Origin: Ramlibacter sp.
GTDB taxonomy: Bacteria > Pseudomonadota > Gammaproteobacteria > Burkholderiales > Burkholderiaceae_C
Direction: 5' to 3'
DNA: 8,818 nt
Assembly (NCBI GenBank): GCA_025351615.1
Contig: JANXVP010000092.1
Span: forward strand, 1-8,818
The notes below the pieces were generated by a model. It was not told the DNA's origin, made no database searches, and was given only the letters and a program-made list of their open reading frames with translations. Made by a program: the position numbers and the translations under genes. Of this stretch, positions 7,188 to 8,818 are shown piece by piece (within the stretch, counting starts at the first letter, position 1; the number at the start of each line of letters is the position of its first letter).

Positions 7188-7207
7188 TGGGTCGATGGGA
7201 ATGTCAC
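7180..7207 (-). promoter_or_regulatory. Candidate promoter of the GIY-YIG/MFS operon
   Basis: On the minus strand, GTGACA (7207-7202; 5 of 6 to TTGACA) and TATAGT (7185-7180; 5 of 6 to TATAAT) are spaced by 16 bp. This is the best two-box sigma-70 match I found in the window. The predicted start near 7173 leaves a leader of about 25 nt before the ATG at 7148. The -35 lies inside the first codons of pssA, and the -10 overlaps the pssA -10. Confidence 0.5.
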
Positions 7208-7833
7208 CTGCCGATACTGCGCGCCGCCATTTCTCCATGCTGCGTGACTTTCATCTGGCGGACTTTTTCACGCTGGGTAATGCCGCCTGTGGCGTGGGCG
7301 CTGTATTTCTTGCGATGCTGTACATGGCCAGCGGCCTGGACACCCACTTCTTTGCCGCGGCTGCCCTTGCCCCGGCAGCCTTTGTCTTCGATGTCCTCGA
7401 CGGCCGCATCGCGCGTGCCAGGCACCAGCACTCGGCGCTTGGACGCGAGCTCGACTCACTGTCCGATATCATTTCGTTCGGGGTTGCGCCGGCCGCGCTA
7501 GGCTTCGCAGCCGGCCTGGACGGCGGTTGGGACGCGGCGGCGTTGATCTTTTTCGTTTGCTGCGGTGTCAGCCGGCTGGCGCGCTACAACGTCACCGCCG
7601 AAAGCCTGGCTGCCGGCGCCGACAAGGTAGCGTACTTCGAGGGAACTCCCATCCCAAGCAGCGTGCTGATCACGGCAGTGCTCGCGCTTGCTGCGTGGCA
7701 AGGCAGTGTGGGTGACGATCTGTGGGGCGGGGCCTATCTGCTCGGGCCCTGGGAATTTCACCTGATGTCGCTGCTGTTCGTGCTGTCGGGCAGCCTCATG
7801 ATCAGCAAGACGCTGCGGATTCCCAAACTTTGA
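7195..7833 (+). CDS. pssA: CDP-diacylglycerol-serine O-phosphatidyltransferase (phosphatidylserine synthase)
   Basis: PssA is an inner-membrane enzyme that joins L-serine to CDP-diacylglycerol, giving phosphatidylserine, the precursor of phosphatidylethanolamine. From the ATG at 7195 the protein has 212 residues. The CDP-alcohol phosphotransferase signature D-G-x2-A-R-x8-G-x3-D-x3-D is perfect: D69, G70, A73, R74, G83, D87, D91. The following SFGVAPA stretch is typical of the serine-specific membrane (Bacillus-type) enzymes rather than PgsA. Several hydrophobic helices flank it (about 25-46, 51-66, 92-125 and 150-205). Possible starts are ATGs at 7147, 7195, 7201 and 7237. The one at 7147 lies upstream of the likely promoter, and homology only begins around LRDFHLADFFTLGN, so 7195 or 7201 fits best. 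No clear Shine-Dalgarno precedes either. The gene is divergent from the GIY-YIG gene and convergent with the PilZ gene. Confidence 0.88.
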   Translation: MGMSPADTARRHFSMLRDFHLADFFTLGNAACGVGAVFLAMLYMASGLDTHFFAAAALAPAAFVFDVLDGRIARARHQHSALGRELDSLSDIISFGVAPAALGFAAGLDGGWDAAALIFFVCCGVSRLARYNVTAESLAAGADKVAYFEGTPIPSSVLITAVLALAAWQGSVGDDLWGGAYLLGPWEFHLMSLLFVLSGSLMISKTLRIPKL

Positions 7834-7840
7834 ACGACCG

Positions 7841-7856
7841 GGCGCCGAATGGCGCC
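7841..7856. terminator. Possible bidirectional stem-loop between pssA and the PilZ gene
   Basis: GGCGCC, GAAT and GGCGCC form a 6-bp GC stem with a 4-nt loop, placed 8 bp after the pssA stop and 12 bp beyond the PilZ-gene stop. The adjacent run is A6 on the plus strand (7861-7866). A T-run therefore precedes rather than follows the stem for minus transcripts, and neither direction has the classical stem-then-U order. Its position between convergent genes favours termination, but the structure is short. Confidence 0.4.
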
Positions 7857-7867
7857 AGGCAAAAAAG

Positions 7868-8212
7868 CTAACGCTTCGCGGCGGTGGCGGTCACCTGCTC
7901 TTCGACCGGTGAGAAAAAGGGCGTCAGCAAGCGTGCGCCGACGCCGATATGGCCGTCCTCATGCGTCAATCGCACTACCTCGCCCTCGCAGGTCAGCCAA
8001 TGCTGGAGGCCACCGTGGGTGAATTGCACATTCAGGCTCAGCCGGGATCCCAGCGGCAGGTCGACATCGGTTTCGAAATACACACCGGTTGCGCTGATGT
8101 TGCGCGTGCGGGCCCTCAACCCTTCGACGCTGACTGCCAAATCAGTTTCGAACCGCGCCGCGGTTCGGTGATCGGACTGCAGACGTTCGCTGCTTGTGGA
8201 AGGATCTGGCAT
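7868..8212 (-). CDS. PilZ-domain protein, likely c-di-GMP receptor
   Basis: This 114-residue single-domain PilZ protein keeps both ligand motifs. RxxxR is R16-T-A-A-R20 near the N-terminus, and D/NxSxxG is N38-I-S-A-T-G43. The beta-barrel strands continue to GEVVRLTHEDGHIGVGARL. Members with both motifs usually bind cyclic di-GMP and act as soluble adaptors for motility, adhesion or polysaccharide export. The partner cannot be told here. The start at 8212 is well supported by an AGGAG ribosome site 7 nt upstream. It lies 129 bp after the hypothetical gene on the same strand and may be co-transcribed. It is convergent with pssA. Confidence 0.9.
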   Translation of the reverse strand: MPDPSTSSERLQSDHRTAARFETDLAVSVEGLRARTRNISATGVYFETDVDLPLGSRLSLNVQFTHGGLQHWLTCEGEVVRLTHEDGHIGVGARLLTPFFSPVEEQVTATAAKR

Positions 8213-8219
8213 CGAATGT

Positions 8220-8224
8220 CTCCT
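8220..8224 (-). promoter_or_regulatory. Shine-Dalgarno site of the PilZ gene
   Basis: AGGAG lies 7 nt before the ATG at 8212. It is the clearest ribosome binding site in the window and fixes the start of the PilZ gene. Confidence 0.8.
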
Positions 8225-8341
8225 GGCCGGGATTCGGCTGCTTCACCCTAGGAGATGATGTCCGCAAAGCTTGTAGGACAGGTTCCGGTCAGGTTGTAAG
8301 CCAGCTTGGCCGGCGCCTGGACGTCGCGACGCGGCTCGCGG

Positions 8342-8650
8342 TTACCGTTGGCTGGCCTTGCCGATCGCCGCACGCGCAGCCGCTTCAGTGCTCATGGCGG
8401 AGTCGAGGGACGTCCGGCAAAGCCCGGCGTGCTGATAATTGAGGTTCTCGTAAAGCTCGGCGGCGGATGGGCAGGCTTGCAGCACGGCCAGCAGGCCAGC
8501 ATCGTTGGCTGCCACCGACAGTTCGCTGGCCAGGTGGTTGGCCACCGAGCGGTACTGCTCCGCGTCGACCGGCTCGCTGCTGTTGTCGAGCCGCTCCAGA
8601 ACGCGGGCCAGCAGGACCAGATTCCTGTTGAGGGTGACTGCATTGTTCAT
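8342..8650 (-). CDS. Small hypothetical protein, probably cytosolic and helical
   Basis: This 102-residue protein is one I do not recognise by function. It begins MNNAVTLNRNLVLLARVLERLD and continues through mostly helix-forming sequence (AEQYRSVANHLASELS, AAELYENLNYQHAG) to GKASQR. It has no signal peptide or transmembrane segment and only two cysteines (C60, C78). The regular amphipathic spacing suggests a small helical bundle. The ATG at 8650 has AAGG 8 nt upstream. It starts 3 nt after the stop of the cysteine-rich frame upstream, so the two look co-transcribed and perhaps translationally coupled. The PilZ gene follows after 129 bp. Codon third positions are strongly G/C, as in a real gene. 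Confidence 0.72.
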   Translation of the reverse strand: MNNAVTLNRNLVLLARVLERLDNSSEPVDAEQYRSVANHLASELSVAANDAGLLAVLQACPSAAELYENLNYQHAGLCRTSLDSAMSTEAAARAAIGKASQR

Positions 8651-8653
8651 GCC

Positions 8654-8818
8654 TCATACCTTGGGCCGTTGGCCGTCAATGCAAGGCAGACGCGGACCGG
8701 ACCCGCACTTGGGCACGGTCCTGCCGTCCATCAGCGCGGAGATTTCGGCGCAGGCGCCGAAAAGTCGGCATCGGTACCGGGCCGGGTTGCTTCAAAGTCC
8801 TGCTCGCCCGCCGGCCCG
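8654..8818 (-). pseudogene. Cysteine-rich zinc-ribbon-like small protein, apparently frameshifted and cut by the window edge
   Basis: The minus frame ending at the TGA 8656-8654 reads RYRCRLFGACAEISALMDG, then RTVPKCGSGPRLPC, then IDGQRPKV. The C-x-x-F-G-x-C core followed by P-K-C resembles small zinc-ribbon modules, and four cysteines could bind one metal. No start codon opens this frame before the motif, and an in-frame TGA lies just upstream. A second frame is open from the window edge to a TGA at 8733-8731 (EQDFEATRPG...) and has good codon use up to about 8785. Restoring one base at the C/G-rich stretch near there would join EATRP to RYRC in a single gene. Either the gene is broken, the sequence has a one-base error, or two short frames overlap. 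The tight 3-nt spacing to the next gene supports the cysteine-rich frame being, or having been, translated. Confidence 0.42.

Noticed and set aside
6038..7501. 487-codon plus-strand open frame across the MFS, GIY-YIG and pssA genes
   Set aside because: Arg/His/Ala-rich antisense translation crossing three well-supported genes, without any recognisable domain.
8213..8341. Gap between the hypothetical gene and the PilZ gene, with a CGCGA/TCGCG stem at 8325-8340
   Set aside because: The stem is 5 bp with no T-run and lies in GC-rich DNA. Apart from the PilZ ribosome site, I see no promoter or RNA gene I can support.

Overview
This window is high-GC DNA (roughly two thirds G+C by eye) from a betaproteobacterium, probably of the order Burkholderiales. 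The evidence is the short SerB directly behind mfd, the style of the PssA, PilZ and MFS proteins, the C/G-ending codons, and a REP-like GTCATTCCCGC inverted repeat. The genus cannot be fixed from the sequence alone. Most of the window is ordinary chromosomal housekeeping and accessory content. I see no phage, integrase, transposase, CRISPR array, tRNA or rRNA.

Layout. (1) 3-3636, plus strand: the last four fifths of mfd (transcription-repair coupling factor), a long REP-like hairpin, then serB (phosphoserine phosphatase). (2) 3654-5435, minus strand: phoD, a Tat-type PhoD phosphatase, followed by a broken, truncated remnant of a 7TMR-DISM-type sensor gene. The remnant's ATG overlaps the phoD stop. 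(3) 5522-7148, minus strand: a small GIY-YIG-like protein and a 12-TM MFS transporter, apparently one operon. A 14-codon mini-ORF overlaps the stop of the first gene and the start of the second. (4) 7195-7833, plus strand: pssA (CDP-diacylglycerol-serine O-phosphatidyltransferase), divergent from the GIY-YIG gene, with overlapping promoter elements between them. (5) 7868-8818, minus strand: a PilZ-domain protein convergent with pssA, a small conserved-looking hypothetical protein, and at the window edge a cysteine-rich zinc-ribbon-like reading frame that appears frameshifted.

How the genes relate. The plus-strand genes serve basic functions: transcription-coupled repair, serine synthesis and phosphatidylserine synthesis for phosphatidylethanolamine. 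SerB makes the serine that PssA consumes, but they are in separate transcription units. The minus-strand genes are accessory: exported phosphoester hydrolysis, a transporter, a possible c-di-GMP receptor and proteins of unknown role.

Most worth a second look are two broken or hidden small genes (3654-3858 and 8654-8818), the -10-to-ATG spacing before pssA and phoD that suggests leaderless mRNAs, and the GIY-YIG/mini-ORF/MFS junction. I found no convincing new multi-gene system.
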